Below are positions 27,647-36,037 of a DNA stretch of 64,000 nucleotides, one piece after another. Under the pieces are notes generated by a model that saw only the letters and a list, made by a program, of their open reading frames with translations, searched no databases and was not told the origin of the DNA. A program made the position numbers and the translations under genes. The first letter of the stretch is position 1. Each line of letters begins with the position of its first letter. The stretch comes from Tichowtungia aerotolerans (GTDB lineage: Bacteria; Verrucomicrobiota; Kiritimatiellia; Kiritimatiellales; Tichowtungiaceae): contig NZ_CP047593.1 of NCBI RefSeq assembly GCF_009905215.1, positions 558,001 to 622,000 of the forward strand. The letters run 5' to 3'.

Positions 27647-29707
27647 ATGAATAGAAAAACCAAACTCTGCACATTCACTCTGAGCCTGTGGGCCGTCATC
27701 TGTTTCGCAATAACAGCTGAAGTCATTGAGGCCGCCTCATCGACTGTTCCTAATGGGGTACGCATGCTGACGGCGAAGGTGGATCCGTTGACTGAAGTTA
27801 GTATTCAGGTTGGCCCTCATCAGCGCAGTGTTCTGGAACGCGAAAGATATTTTGTTGTTTACCATCCTCCGGGCCATTACAGCGATGAACGGGCGGCAGA
27901 ATTAAAGAGTATTAATGTGCTGCCCGCTCGCGGGACCGGCCCGTACTATCCGACGTTTGGGCTGCCTGAGCATCATGATGAAGGCGCGGACGAAAAGAGT
28001 GTCAATCAAAGCTGGGTCAAACGGTATCTCAGGGCAAAGGAGCGGTACGGAAAGACACCTCATGCCTTGGCTGGCGGCATGCTCGGCCCTGAAATCAATG
28101 CTTCCCAGCACAAATCCTCCGCAAAAAAAAGCGGTACGGAAGCAACGATGCAGGTGAAATACTCCAAAGCGATTCGCAGCGATGCGTATGACAAGGCAGC
28201 CCAAAAGCTGCTGTCCTGGGTCAGGACACTTCGGGCGGCCGGGGCCTCAATGCCAACCTGGTATACGGCGATTAACGAGCCGGACGCATCCTGGAAGGGG
28301 ACGGAGAATCCGAATGTCGATCACGCCCGCTACACGCGGCATCTTGCCAAAGTTTTTGCGGCGGCAGAGCCGGAAATCAAAATTGCAGGGCCGTGTTCGT
28401 CCTGGCCTTACCCGCAACCCAACTGGGCCCGCTGGCGTGATGACGGCACGGAGAAAGCGTTTATCGATATCGCAGGCGATGTTGTCGGCACCTACGATTT
28501 TCATTTTTACAGTAAGGGCTACTGGGCGGACGACCGGAAGCCGAAGCTCCGTCAGCCGCACCCCAGTCTGGTTCTGGGACAGTATAACGGCAATCAGAAC
28601 GTGTGGGACTATGGACGGATGGAGGCCTATCTCGATCTGATTGCGGCGTACCATCAACATCGCTGGAAAACACCGCCGAAAGAAGTGATCATCAGCGAGT
28701 TCGGGCGCCAGGCAGTTATGCCGCAACTAGGCCCGTGGGAAAATGAATTCAAAGAGTGGCTGTATATGACCACCGTCAACCGGATCTGGATGGGGTTGAT
28801 TGACCGGGCGGAGGTTTCTTTGGCTGTTCCATTTATTCTGGCGGAATCGGATCACAATTATGGACCGAAACGCGGACAGACAATGTATACGCGCCCGAAC
28901 GCCCCTGAAGATCTTAGCCTGAAGCGGACACGTTTTTTTGACTTCTACGGCTTTTATGACCAGCTGCACGGAACCCGGGTGGCAACATCTGTTCAGGGCG
29001 CGAAGCCGAACGAGGATTGCCTCCGAACTCTTTCTTTCAGGGCCGGCCGCATGCTTTATATCTGGCTGCATAATCCGTCGGCCATTGCTGGAGAGCCTGT
29101 CGGAGTCGCTTTGGATATCTCCGGTGCGACCCGGAACGATTTTAAAAAAGCCCGCATTCGCCGGATGTTCTGGGACGGCCCGATCCCCAAACGGCACTCC
29201 GATTCAGACGTCGAGGGGACGCTAAGGATTGATCGCCAATTTGAACCCTTCGACTTAAGCTCGCCGCTTGTTTTACAGGGCGAAGAAACCGTCATTCTGG
29301 AAGTGCCCTTATCGGATCTCGCTGGACATGAGCGCGTTCAATCTGTGCGGCAGACTTTCTTTGCCGAAAATGTGATGGTTGATCTGGAGGATAAATCAAC
29401 GGCTCATACAGACGTGGTTCTTCCGGCGCTTGATAGCGTCCAGAAAGTTTCAATTCACTTCGGGCTGGCCCGCGATCAGGGGTTTGATAATGACTTGCGG
29501 CTTGTCATCAACGGGCATCCCGCAGGAATACTTGACCTCTCCAGTTCGAAAGGCATTGCAGCATTCCACCGGCGCATGACTGTGGATGTTGCCCCATCAA
29601 TCCTGAAGGCGGGCAGCAACCGTGTGGAGATTGTTTCAGAAATTCCGCTGCAGGGTGGAACTCCGAAATGGGTCAGCACGGCAATTGATCTGACGCACTC
29701 AAAATAG
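27647..29707 (+). CDS. clan GH-A glycoside hydrolase, GH86-like (beta-agarase/porphyranase candidate)
   Basis: A secreted enzyme of 686 residues. From the ATG at 27647 (AGAGGA upstream) there is a clear signal peptide (MNRKTKLCTFTLSLWAVICF and on). A TIM barrel follows with acid/base motif INEPD (Glu211) and nucleophile motif ISEFGRQ (Glu351). C-terminal beta-rich regions end the protein. The 140-residue spacing of the two Glu residues and the barrel-plus-two-sandwich layout suit GH86 endo-galactanases, but other clan GH-A families are possible. The frame extends to 27572 without a ribosome site. It is the intact counterpart of the frameshifted gene at 18550-20515. A sulfatase gene follows after 9 bp, so the two are probably co-transcribed from the motif at 27511. 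Confidence 0.75.
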   Translation: MNRKTKLCTFTLSLWAVICFAITAEVIEAASSTVPNGVRMLTAKVDPLTEVSIQVGPHQRSVLERERYFVVYHPPGHYSDERAAELKSINVLPARGTGPYYPTFGLPEHHDEGADEKSVNQSWVKRYLRAKERYGKTPHALAGGMLGPEINASQHKSSAKKSGTEATMQVKYSKAIRSDAYDKAAQKLLSWVRTLRAAGASMPTWYTAINEPDASWKGTENPNVDHARYTRHLAKVFAAAEPEIKIAGPCSSWPYPQPNWARWRDDGTEKAFIDIAGDVVGTYDFHFYSKGYWADDRKPKLRQPHPSLVLGQYNGNQNVWDYGRMEAYLDLIAAYHQHRWKTPPKEVIISEFGRQAVMPQLGPWENEFKEWLYMTTVNRIWMGLIDRAEVSLAVPFILAESDHNYGPKRGQTMYTRPNAPEDLSLKRTRFFDFYGFYDQLHGTRVATSVQGAKPNEDCLRTLSFRAGRMLYIWLHNPSAIAGEPVGVALDISGATRNDFKKARIRRMFWDGPIPKRHSDSDVEGTLRIDRQFEPFDLSSPLVLQGEETVILEVPLSDLAGHERVQSVRQTFFAENVMVDLEDKSTAHTDVVLPALDSVQKVSIHFGLARDQGFDNDLRLVINGHPAGILDLSSSKGIAAFHRRMTVDVAPSILKAGSNRVEIVSEIPLQGGTPKWVSTAIDLTHSK

Positions 29708-29716
29708 AAAAATCTT

Positions 29717-31129
29717 ATGAAAAAATTCGATATTCCATTGATTGCCGCTGCTATTATATTGTCCGGCCTGATTCCGGCTGCTGCAACAAACCATGACGTA
29801 TCATCGGCCCGGCCGAATGTGGTTTTGATTATTGGCGATGATGTTGGCTACGGTGACCTCAGCTGCTACGGCTATGACAATCTGGTTCCGACTCCAAACC
29901 TTGACCGGTTGGCCGCAGAAGGAGTGCGTTTCACGGATGCCTATGTTACCTCTCCTGTTTGCGGACCGACCCGTTATGCCCTGCTTTCGGGGGCTTATTC
30001 GCAGCGCTTCGGCGTACAGTGGAACACGGACTGTTGGTCGAAGTTGCCCGGACTGGAAGAAACCCTTGATAACCACCGCGTTCCTCCGACTCAGAAACTG
30101 CTGCATGAAACACTAACAGACGCCGGATATGCCACAGGCCTTGTCGGTCACTGGGGACTGCCGTGTTATCCCCAGACAACACACGATGAGACCAAATCCA
30201 TTGTCCACTATATGGCGCATTACTGGCCGGACGAAACCGGACATTACCTCGGCGTGAATGAGCCGATAGCCATTTCCCCGAGAAAGCGGGTTATCTGGGG
30301 CCCGGAGCGCGAAGGCGATGAATATTTCACAGACCGGCTGGGCAGGCAGTCCGTTGAATTTATCGAAAAACACGCAGGCGAACCGTTTTATCTGAATCTG
30401 GCGTTTACCGCTCCGCACAGTCCAATGCAGGCCAAAAAAGTTCATCAGGATGCCGTGAAGCACCTGCCGTCTGAAGCTTTGCGCCTCTACGGAGCCATGC
30501 TTATTTCGATGGATGAAAACGTCGGGAAAGTTTTGGATGCTTTGGATAAAAACGGGCTGGCAGAGAATACGATTGTTATCTTTTTCAGCGACAACGGACC
30601 CTCGCCGGCGTTCAACGAGGATTGGCCCGAAGAGTGGTCCCGAGACGTAGTGCTGGGAACCGCCGGTCCGCTGCGCGACACCAAAGGAACGTTCTATGAG
30701 GGCGGAATTAAAATCCCGTATATCATTCGCTGGCCGGCCGGTCTGGAAAAAGGCCAGGTTTATGAAAAGACCATCAGTTCACTGGATATCTACCCAACCG
30801 TCTGCAACGCGGCCAACGCATCGGTTTCTGAAACAACCCGGCTGGATGGTGTCGATCTGATGCCGTATCTGACCGGTAAGAAAACGGATACGCCCAACAA
30901 GACGCTGTTTTGGTGGGGAGGGAGTAAAGGCGGTGCTGTCAAAGACGGGAAATGGAAGCTCTGGATCGGTCCGGGCGGCGGGGGTGAACGCAAGCTCTTC
31001 AACCTCGAAGAGGACCTTGGCGAAACCACAGACCTCTGCAAAATACATCCGGAAATTGTAGCCAGTCTGGAAGTGAAATTCTCTGATTTCTGCGCGCAAA
31101 TGCCGCCGCCGCTGAATCCGAAGAAGTAG
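29717..31129 (+). CDS. secreted S1 sulfatase
   Basis: Formylglycine sulfatase, 470 residues, with a signal peptide (1-23), metal-site words PNVVLIIGDDVGYGD, modification signature CGPTRYALLSG (Cys82) and FFSDNGPS. It is strongly similar over its whole length to the catalytic part of the sulfatase at 14449-16404 (shared [29 protein letters not shown]-type words) but ends before the CBM96-like module. The two are probably paralogues with the same or a related cleavage position. It directly follows the GH86-like gene (9 bp). Confidence 0.92.
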   Translation: MKKFDIPLIAAAIILSGLIPAAATNHDVSSARPNVVLIIGDDVGYGDLSCYGYDNLVPTPNLDRLAAEGVRFTDAYVTSPVCGPTRYALLSGAYSQRFGVQWNTDCWSKLPGLEETLDNHRVPPTQKLLHETLTDAGYATGLVGHWGLPCYPQTTHDETKSIVHYMAHYWPDETGHYLGVNEPIAISPRKRVIWGPEREGDEYFTDRLGRQSVEFIEKHAGEPFYLNLAFTAPHSPMQAKKVHQDAVKHLPSEALRLYGAMLISMDENVGKVLDALDKNGLAENTIVIFFSDNGPSPAFNEDWPEEWSRDVVLGTAGPLRDTKGTFYEGGIKIPYIIRWPAGLEKGQVYEKTISSLDIYPTVCNAANASVSETTRLDGVDLMPYLTGKKTDTPNKTLFWWGGSKGGAVKDGKWKLWIGPGGGGERKLFNLEEDLGETTDLCKIHPEIVASLEVKFSDFCAQMPPPLNPKK

Positions 31130-31166
31130 ACGTCAATCGAGCCTGAATGCGGGTTGTTTTTCGGTG

Positions 31167-31203
31167 GCGCAAATGTGATTATTTAATGCGCATGCGTGAA
31201 TAG
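31167..31203 (+). promoter_or_regulatory. GCGCA-N15-TGCGC-N8-ATAG site
   Basis: All elements exact: GCGCA, 15 nt, TGCGC, 8 nt, ATAG; 89 nt before the ATG at 31293. TTATAC further on (31229) could be an alternative -10. Confidence 0.75.
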
Positions 31204-31292
31204 CGACTCCCGACCGATAAGAATAGCTTATACACTGAAGCCCGGGGTTTACCAACAGGCAAGGGGCTCTTACTAACGGAACAGGAGAAATC

Positions 31293-33929
31293 ATGAGAAA
31301 ATACATTATACTATTGATCGCAACCCTGATTGCGGCATCAGGCTACACGGAATTATCCAGCTATCTTGACTCGGTAGGAAGCCCGTCTGATGGCGGTGCC
31401 GGCCCTGCGTTGTGGTATAAAATCGCCCGATCTCCCAATGACGGTTCTGCCGGAGCCTCATACACGCTGACAAGCAGCGGAACCATGACCAGCCTGATCG
31501 CCGACTACTGGGGCAATACGGACTCGGCCTTCGGTCTCATCGACAACAGCAACCCGGCAGGGGTAGCCGGATCATCCGGCCTCTTCTGCTCTGGAACAAA
31601 CGGAACGGTTTCGTTTCTTGTAAAAACGCCCGACACCCTGAGCGGGTTCAAAAGCGTGTTCAATCAGGGTGTATATTCTGACAGTACACAGTTCGAACTC
31701 GGACTCAACGGCGACACCTTTCGGTTGGGCATACAGAACGGCGACACGAAGTCCAATGTCAACTTAATCACGGCTGCCACCGGCACATGGTACTATGTCT
31801 GTTTGCGCTGGGATTTGTCAGCAGGATCGGACAATCTGACCTGGTACTGCGGCGAAGCAGGGCAGTCGCTGAGTTCAGGAACCGTGACAATTACTACTGC
31901 AGGAAGCGTTAGCAACCCCATTTATTTTGGCGGTCGTAAAAACACGTCCTATTATTCACTGATCGGAGGATACTTCCAAAGTATTGCGGTTTATGAGCGC
32001 ACGCTTTCGGATTCCGCTGTTCAAAACCAATTCGCAAAATTAGCCAGTTCCTCAATACTTCGTCTCGCGGCATACGAAGCAACCGTCGAAACTCCAACTG
32101 ACGAAGGCGGCGGTCCAGTGCTGTATTACTCCAATGCAGGCACTGCAGATTCCAACGGTCACATGTTCAGTACAGGATCAGACAACGCAGTCATCTACAA
32201 TATGGGCGATCTTACCGGAACCGGCGCTTTTGGGAATCCAGACTATGCCGTTGAAGGTCGTATAAACATGGGCATCTCCGGTTCCAGTACGTCTGAGAAC
32301 CTGATAAATCATCTTGCGGGCGACAACGGGACCGTCAGCCTGCTTTTCAAAACCCCGACCACGATGAGCGGGTACCAAAGCCTGTTCAATCGCGGCATTT
32401 ACGCACAATCACAAGCTCTTGAAATCGGCATCAGCGACGGGAAGCTTCGTTTTATTAACAACAGCACTAAAATTACAGATGTAGGATTGTTGACGGCAGA
32501 CACATGGTATTATGTCGCCCTGAGTTTTGACCTCACCAAAACATCGGATGACCTGACCTGGTTCTATGGAGAATTCGGATCCGTAACCCTGAACTCAGGA
32601 AGCATTACAATTGACAACAGCGCCCGCCCAAGCACCACGATCTATATCGGAGGAAGAACTGGATCCGCGGGATTCGGCGGCCTGATCCAGGAAGTTGCAA
32701 CCTGGGACCGCACGTTGAGCGAACAGGCCATCACAGACCAGTTTAACCAAACATTGGACGCAATTCCATATCCCGCGGTCGACGGTCCCGAAAGCCTCAT
32801 TGTTAATGGCGATTTCACCCAGTCTGCAAATGAAACTGTCCCCGATCTGTCATCCTACCGGGTGACAGGCTCCAACGGAGATTATCCCGGCAACGACGGT
32901 AATTATGCCGATGTCGTCGGGTGGATACACTACAACGCTGACCCGAACGCACTTGCCAGCTATACAGATCTTGGCGAAGTGCTCGACGGAACCGACAAGC
33001 TCAGCACGACCTTTAAGCCGACTTTGGGACGGATCTACTTGAGCTCATCAATGGACTATCGGAACGGAATGATACAGACGAATATTTTCAACGGGGTTTC
33101 CATCAATCCAAACCTTGATTACGAGTTGTCTGTCGATGTTGCTCAGGTTTCTTCGAAAGATCATTCCCAGACAACCTTTACGGCCACTCTGACAACCGGA
33201 TCCGGATCCGCCGCCACAAATATTGCCAATGCAGTTCCCGGCGCACTGATCCAGGTTTCTCCGACAACTGGAATGCCAACGGCACTCCTTGACACGCCCT
33301 ACACGGTTACAGTCAGTGGCAGCGATCTGGTGGCAGCGCAATCCGGCGGACCGGTCAATGTCCTGTTTGAATCATTGAATGCAGAAGATATTGCCAACTT
33401 CCCGGAAGGACCGATTGATCCGCTGAATGCAGATGAAATGTCCCAGGTGTTTGTCGGCACTGTTTCGCTGACTGCAATCCTTCCCGCCGGAGACGGAAAC
33501 AAGGACGGGGTTGTAGGTCGGGATGATCTTCTCTCCGCCCAGCTCTACCTGGCTACGGCAGCAGACCGTCAGAGTCAACTGTACGATCTGGGGTACACCG
33601 CAGCGGAAGCTCTGGCTTATCTCAATCTGGAAATGTATGACATGGATGCGGACAACGACTTTGATGCCGATGACCTGGCAGCAATGATTGCCATTGCCGC
33701 ACCGTTCAATATTCAGCTCTCAGGAAATGGAACCACCTTTGACATCGAGTGGGCCAGCCTGCCCGGTAAGGTTTATGATCTTGAATCCTCCGCCTCCCTC
33801 TCTCCTGCAGCATGGACGCCCTATGCAGACTACACAAACATTGCGGCTGACGTGAGCGGAACCAACAGCGTCACCGACCTGCCGGCTTCGGAGTTGAGCC
33901 GCTTTTTCAAGGTGATCGAAAAAGACTAA
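31293..33929 (+). CDS. secreted multidomain protein: two LamG domains, dockerin-like repeat
   Basis: An 878-residue exported protein without a catalytic motif I can see. ACAGGAG precedes the ATG. Order: signal peptide (1-18); LamG-like sandwich 1 (about 20-250); LamG-like sandwich 2 (about 255-485); an unrecognised beta region opening with NGDFTQ (about 495-725); two dockerin/EF-hand-like calcium loops (GDGNKDGVVGRDDL and MDADNDFDADDL, about 730-800). The C-terminal sandwich has the word YDLESSASLSPAAWTPY, common in PVC-group secreted proteins. LamG 1 is closely related to the module fused to the GH16 enzyme encoded next (shared ALWYKIAR and YYSLIGGYFQ). It may bind polysaccharide or hold enzymes at the surface (inference). 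Confidence 0.75.
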   Translation: MRKYIILLIATLIAASGYTELSSYLDSVGSPSDGGAGPALWYKIARSPNDGSAGASYTLTSSGTMTSLIADYWGNTDSAFGLIDNSNPAGVAGSSGLFCSGTNGTVSFLVKTPDTLSGFKSVFNQGVYSDSTQFELGLNGDTFRLGIQNGDTKSNVNLITAATGTWYYVCLRWDLSAGSDNLTWYCGEAGQSLSSGTVTITTAGSVSNPIYFGGRKNTSYYSLIGGYFQSIAVYERTLSDSAVQNQFAKLASSSILRLAAYEATVETPTDEGGGPVLYYSNAGTADSNGHMFSTGSDNAVIYNMGDLTGTGAFGNPDYAVEGRINMGISGSSTSENLINHLAGDNGTVSLLFKTPTTMSGYQSLFNRGIYAQSQALEIGISDGKLRFINNSTKITDVGLLTADTWYYVALSFDLTKTSDDLTWFYGEFGSVTLNSGSITIDNSARPSTTIYIGGRTGSAGFGGLIQEVATWDRTLSEQAITDQFNQTLDAIPYPAVDGPESLIVNGDFTQSANETVPDLSSYRVTGSNGDYPGNDGNYADVVGWIHYNADPNALASYTDLGEVLDGTDKLSTTFKPTLGRIYLSSSMDYRNGMIQTNIFNGVSINPNLDYELSVDVAQVSSKDHSQTTFTATLTTGSGSAATNIANAVPGALIQVSPTTGMPTALLDTPYTVTVSGSDLVAAQSGGPVNVLFESLNAEDIANFPEGPIDPLNADEMSQVFVGTVSLTAILPAGDGNKDGVVGRDDLLSAQLYLATAADRQSQLYDLGYTAAEALAYLNLEMYDMDADNDFDADDLAAMIAIAAPFNIQLSGNGTTFDIEWASLPGKVYDLESSASLSPAAWTPYADYTNIAADVSGTNSVTDLPASELSRFFKVIEKD

Positions 33930-33983
33930 TGACGCCTGCATATGTTCTGACGAATTATGAAAACATTCCGTGCAGGTAAAAAC

Positions 33984-35879
33984 ATGATGAACGCGCGAGG
34001 GGCAACCCTCGCGCTTTTAACGTTTGCGCTCCATGCGTTCCCCGTTCCGCCTTCATACACAGACTTCAATCTGGTTTTTGAAGACAACTTCGACGCAACC
34101 CTGGACACAAACAACTGGGAAGTCATAAGCGATTCCGGCTCATGGATTCTTTCTTCCAGGGGACCGGAAAATATTGAGGTTTCAAACGGAAGACTGATCC
34201 TCAAAACGCTGAATAATCCTCCGGAATATCCTCAGGAATGGTCTACCGGACATTTGCGAACCCGATGGACGCAGAAATATGGATACTTTGAAGCCAGGTT
34301 CAAATATGCAAACCACCCATGGCTGAACAATGCATTCTGGCTTTTTGGTTCGGGAACCGTCGGAGAAACAGGAAATCAACTGGAAATCGACATAAACGAA
34401 GGCCGCGCGCCGAATGAAATCACTCAGAACTATCACATCCATCCGGATTTTGCCCAATCACACAGACTGTATCCAACAGCTGACCTGACTGACAGTTGGC
34501 ACACCTACGCTGCCGAGTGGACGCCCCGTCATATCACCTATTATTTCGACGATAAAAAGACCCATACAGTATACCTGAACACATCATCCAATTTCCCCCG
34601 CGACGTGCGCTTCAGTACAGCCGTTTTAGAGTTCCTGGTAAATCGCACACCGGACGAGTCCCGGGATCTCGACGGATGTGATATGGAAGTTGATTACGTC
34701 AAAGTCTGGCAGCGCCAGGACAACTACACCAATGCCGCACTTTACTGCACGGCAGGGCAATCCGGCTTAATCAGCTATCTGGATGCAATTGAAGCCCCGT
34801 CTGACGGAAGCGCTCCGCCTGTCCTGTGGTATAAAATCGCCCGAACCCCCAACTTCGGATCTGGAGACCCGCTCAACGCGCTAACCAGCAGGGCCGCGAT
34901 CACCAACATGACGACCGATTACTGGAGCAACCCCGATTCGGCCTTTGGGCTCATGCCCGGAAGCTATCCGCCGGCGATTTCCGGTTCCACCGGGAACTTT
35001 ACGACCAGAACAAACGGGACCGTCTGTTTCATGTTTAAAACCCCGGAAACCCTCAATGGGTTTAAAAGCCTGTTCAATCAGGGATATTATGGACAATCGA
35101 CCCAATTTGAAATCGGCATCAACGGAAACGTATTGCGCCTCGGCGTCCAGAACGGAGATGCTCAGCCTCTTAAAAATCTCGGCACCCTCGCCCCCGAAAC
35201 GTGGTACTACGTCGCAATGGCATGGGATCTTTCCGCCCCCGATAACAACCTGAGCTGGTATTACGGCGAAGCAGGAAGTTCATCCCTGTACTCAGGCACA
35301 GTAACCGCAACATCAGCCGGCTCCACCAGCGAGGCGATATCCATCGCCGGGCGAAAAAACACAGACTACTATTCCCTGATCGGAGGATATTTCCAAAACA
35401 TCGCCGTCTATTCCCAACCCCTCCCCGGCAGCGCAATATCAAACCAGTTTTCCGCCATATCCGCACCGTTATCCCCCGGCTATGCAGGCTTTACAGAGTT
35501 CTATCAAATCAACGAAAAGCCAAATTCCGATCCCGCCGACGATTATGACGGCGACGGACAATCAAATGTCTACGAGTACGGACTCGGAGGAGACCCGCGA
35601 AACCCGGCCGATACCGGAACGAAACCTGTTCTTTATTATGGGTCGGACCATAACACCAGTTTCTATAATGTTCTTTTAGCCGACCCCGATGCAGACATTA
35701 CCTATACCGTCGAACATTCGGAAAACCTTCTCAGTCCGTCATGGAGCAATGCCGGGTGGAATCTGATTGCCACCAACACAACGGATAATGTTGCCTTTAA
35801 TATCGTTCAGCACCGCATCGACAGCAGTGCTATGGATCAGCTTTATGTCCGTTTGCGGATCTCTCATGCAGCGCCCTGA
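33984..35879 (+). CDS. GH16 endo-glycanase fused to LamG domain
   Basis: A secreted glycanase. From the ATG at 33984 (GCAGGT upstream) the signal peptide is MMNARGATLALLTFALHAFP. GH16 domain to about 260 with the catalytic signature EIDINE (Glu134, Asp136, Glu139) and WTQKYGYFEARFKY before it. A LamG-like domain follows at about 275-500, then a Ca-type linker (DDYDGDGQSNVYEYGLGGDP) and a terminal sandwich frequent in PVC proteins. A longer frame starts at 33957. The signal-peptide codons overlap a strong terminator-like hairpin (33993-34018), so expression may depend on read-through or translation of the leader. EIDINE is common in agarase/laminarinase-type GH16; the substrate is not certain. 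Confidence 0.85.
   Translation: MMNARGATLALLTFALHAFPVPPSYTDFNLVFEDNFDATLDTNNWEVISDSGSWILSSRGPENIEVSNGRLILKTLNNPPEYPQEWSTGHLRTRWTQKYGYFEARFKYANHPWLNNAFWLFGSGTVGETGNQLEIDINEGRAPNEITQNYHIHPDFAQSHRLYPTADLTDSWHTYAAEWTPRHITYYFDDKKTHTVYLNTSSNFPRDVRFSTAVLEFLVNRTPDESRDLDGCDMEVDYVKVWQRQDNYTNAALYCTAGQSGLISYLDAIEAPSDGSAPPVLWYKIARTPNFGSGDPLNALTSRAAITNMTTDYWSNPDSAFGLMPGSYPPAISGSTGNFTTRTNGTVCFMFKTPETLNGFKSLFNQGYYGQSTQFEIGINGNVLRLGVQNGDAQPLKNLGTLAPETWYYVAMAWDLSAPDNNLSWYYGEAGSSSLYSGTVTATSAGSTSEAISIAGRKNTDYYSLIGGYFQNIAVYSQPLPGSAISNQFSAISAPLSPGYAGFTEFYQINEKPNSDPADDYDGDGQSNVYEYGLGGDPRNPADTGTKPVLYYGSDHNTSFYNVLLADPDADITYTVEHSENLLSPSWSNAGWNLIATNTTDNVAFNIVQHRIDSSAMDQLYVRLRISHAAP
33993..34018 (+). terminator. terminator-like hairpin inside GH16 signal-peptide codons
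   Basis: Perfect 9-bp stem GCGCGAGGG / CCCTCGCGC closed by a GCAA tetraloop and followed directly by TTTT. It lies 64 nt after the stop codon of the LamG protein gene, where a terminator is expected, but also within codons 4-12 of the GH16 gene. Confidence 0.75.
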
Positions 35880-35916
35880 GCACCATAAACGCCCAACGGT
35901 GCGAACCAGGTTTCAG

Positions 35917-35953
35917 CCGCAAAAATGCACATCATAAACGCAAACCAACATAG
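35917..35953 (+). promoter_or_regulatory. degenerate GCGCA-N15-TGCGC-N8-ATAG site
   Basis: CCGCA, 15 nt, AACGC, 8 nt, ATAG; 84 nt before the start codon of the first tandem GH86-like gene. Half-sites are degraded, but the spacing and the ATAG are exact. Confidence 0.5.
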
Positions 35954-36037
35954 CTCATATGCGAAAATAAGGTTATCAACAAATCTCAGATAAACAGTCT
36001 ATGTGGCAACCTGAACAACAAGAGGAAGGATCATCGA

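Noticed and set aside
31163-31203. The shared motif as a sigma-54 promoter (TGGC ... GC)
   Set aside because: The GG and GC dinucleotides are not 10 nt apart in any of the six sites.
35931-35975. A second GCGCA-type inverted repeat overlapping the site at 35917 (ACGCA ... TGCGA)
   Set aside because: The gap between halves is 17 nt and no ATAG stands at the expected distance, unlike the other six sites.
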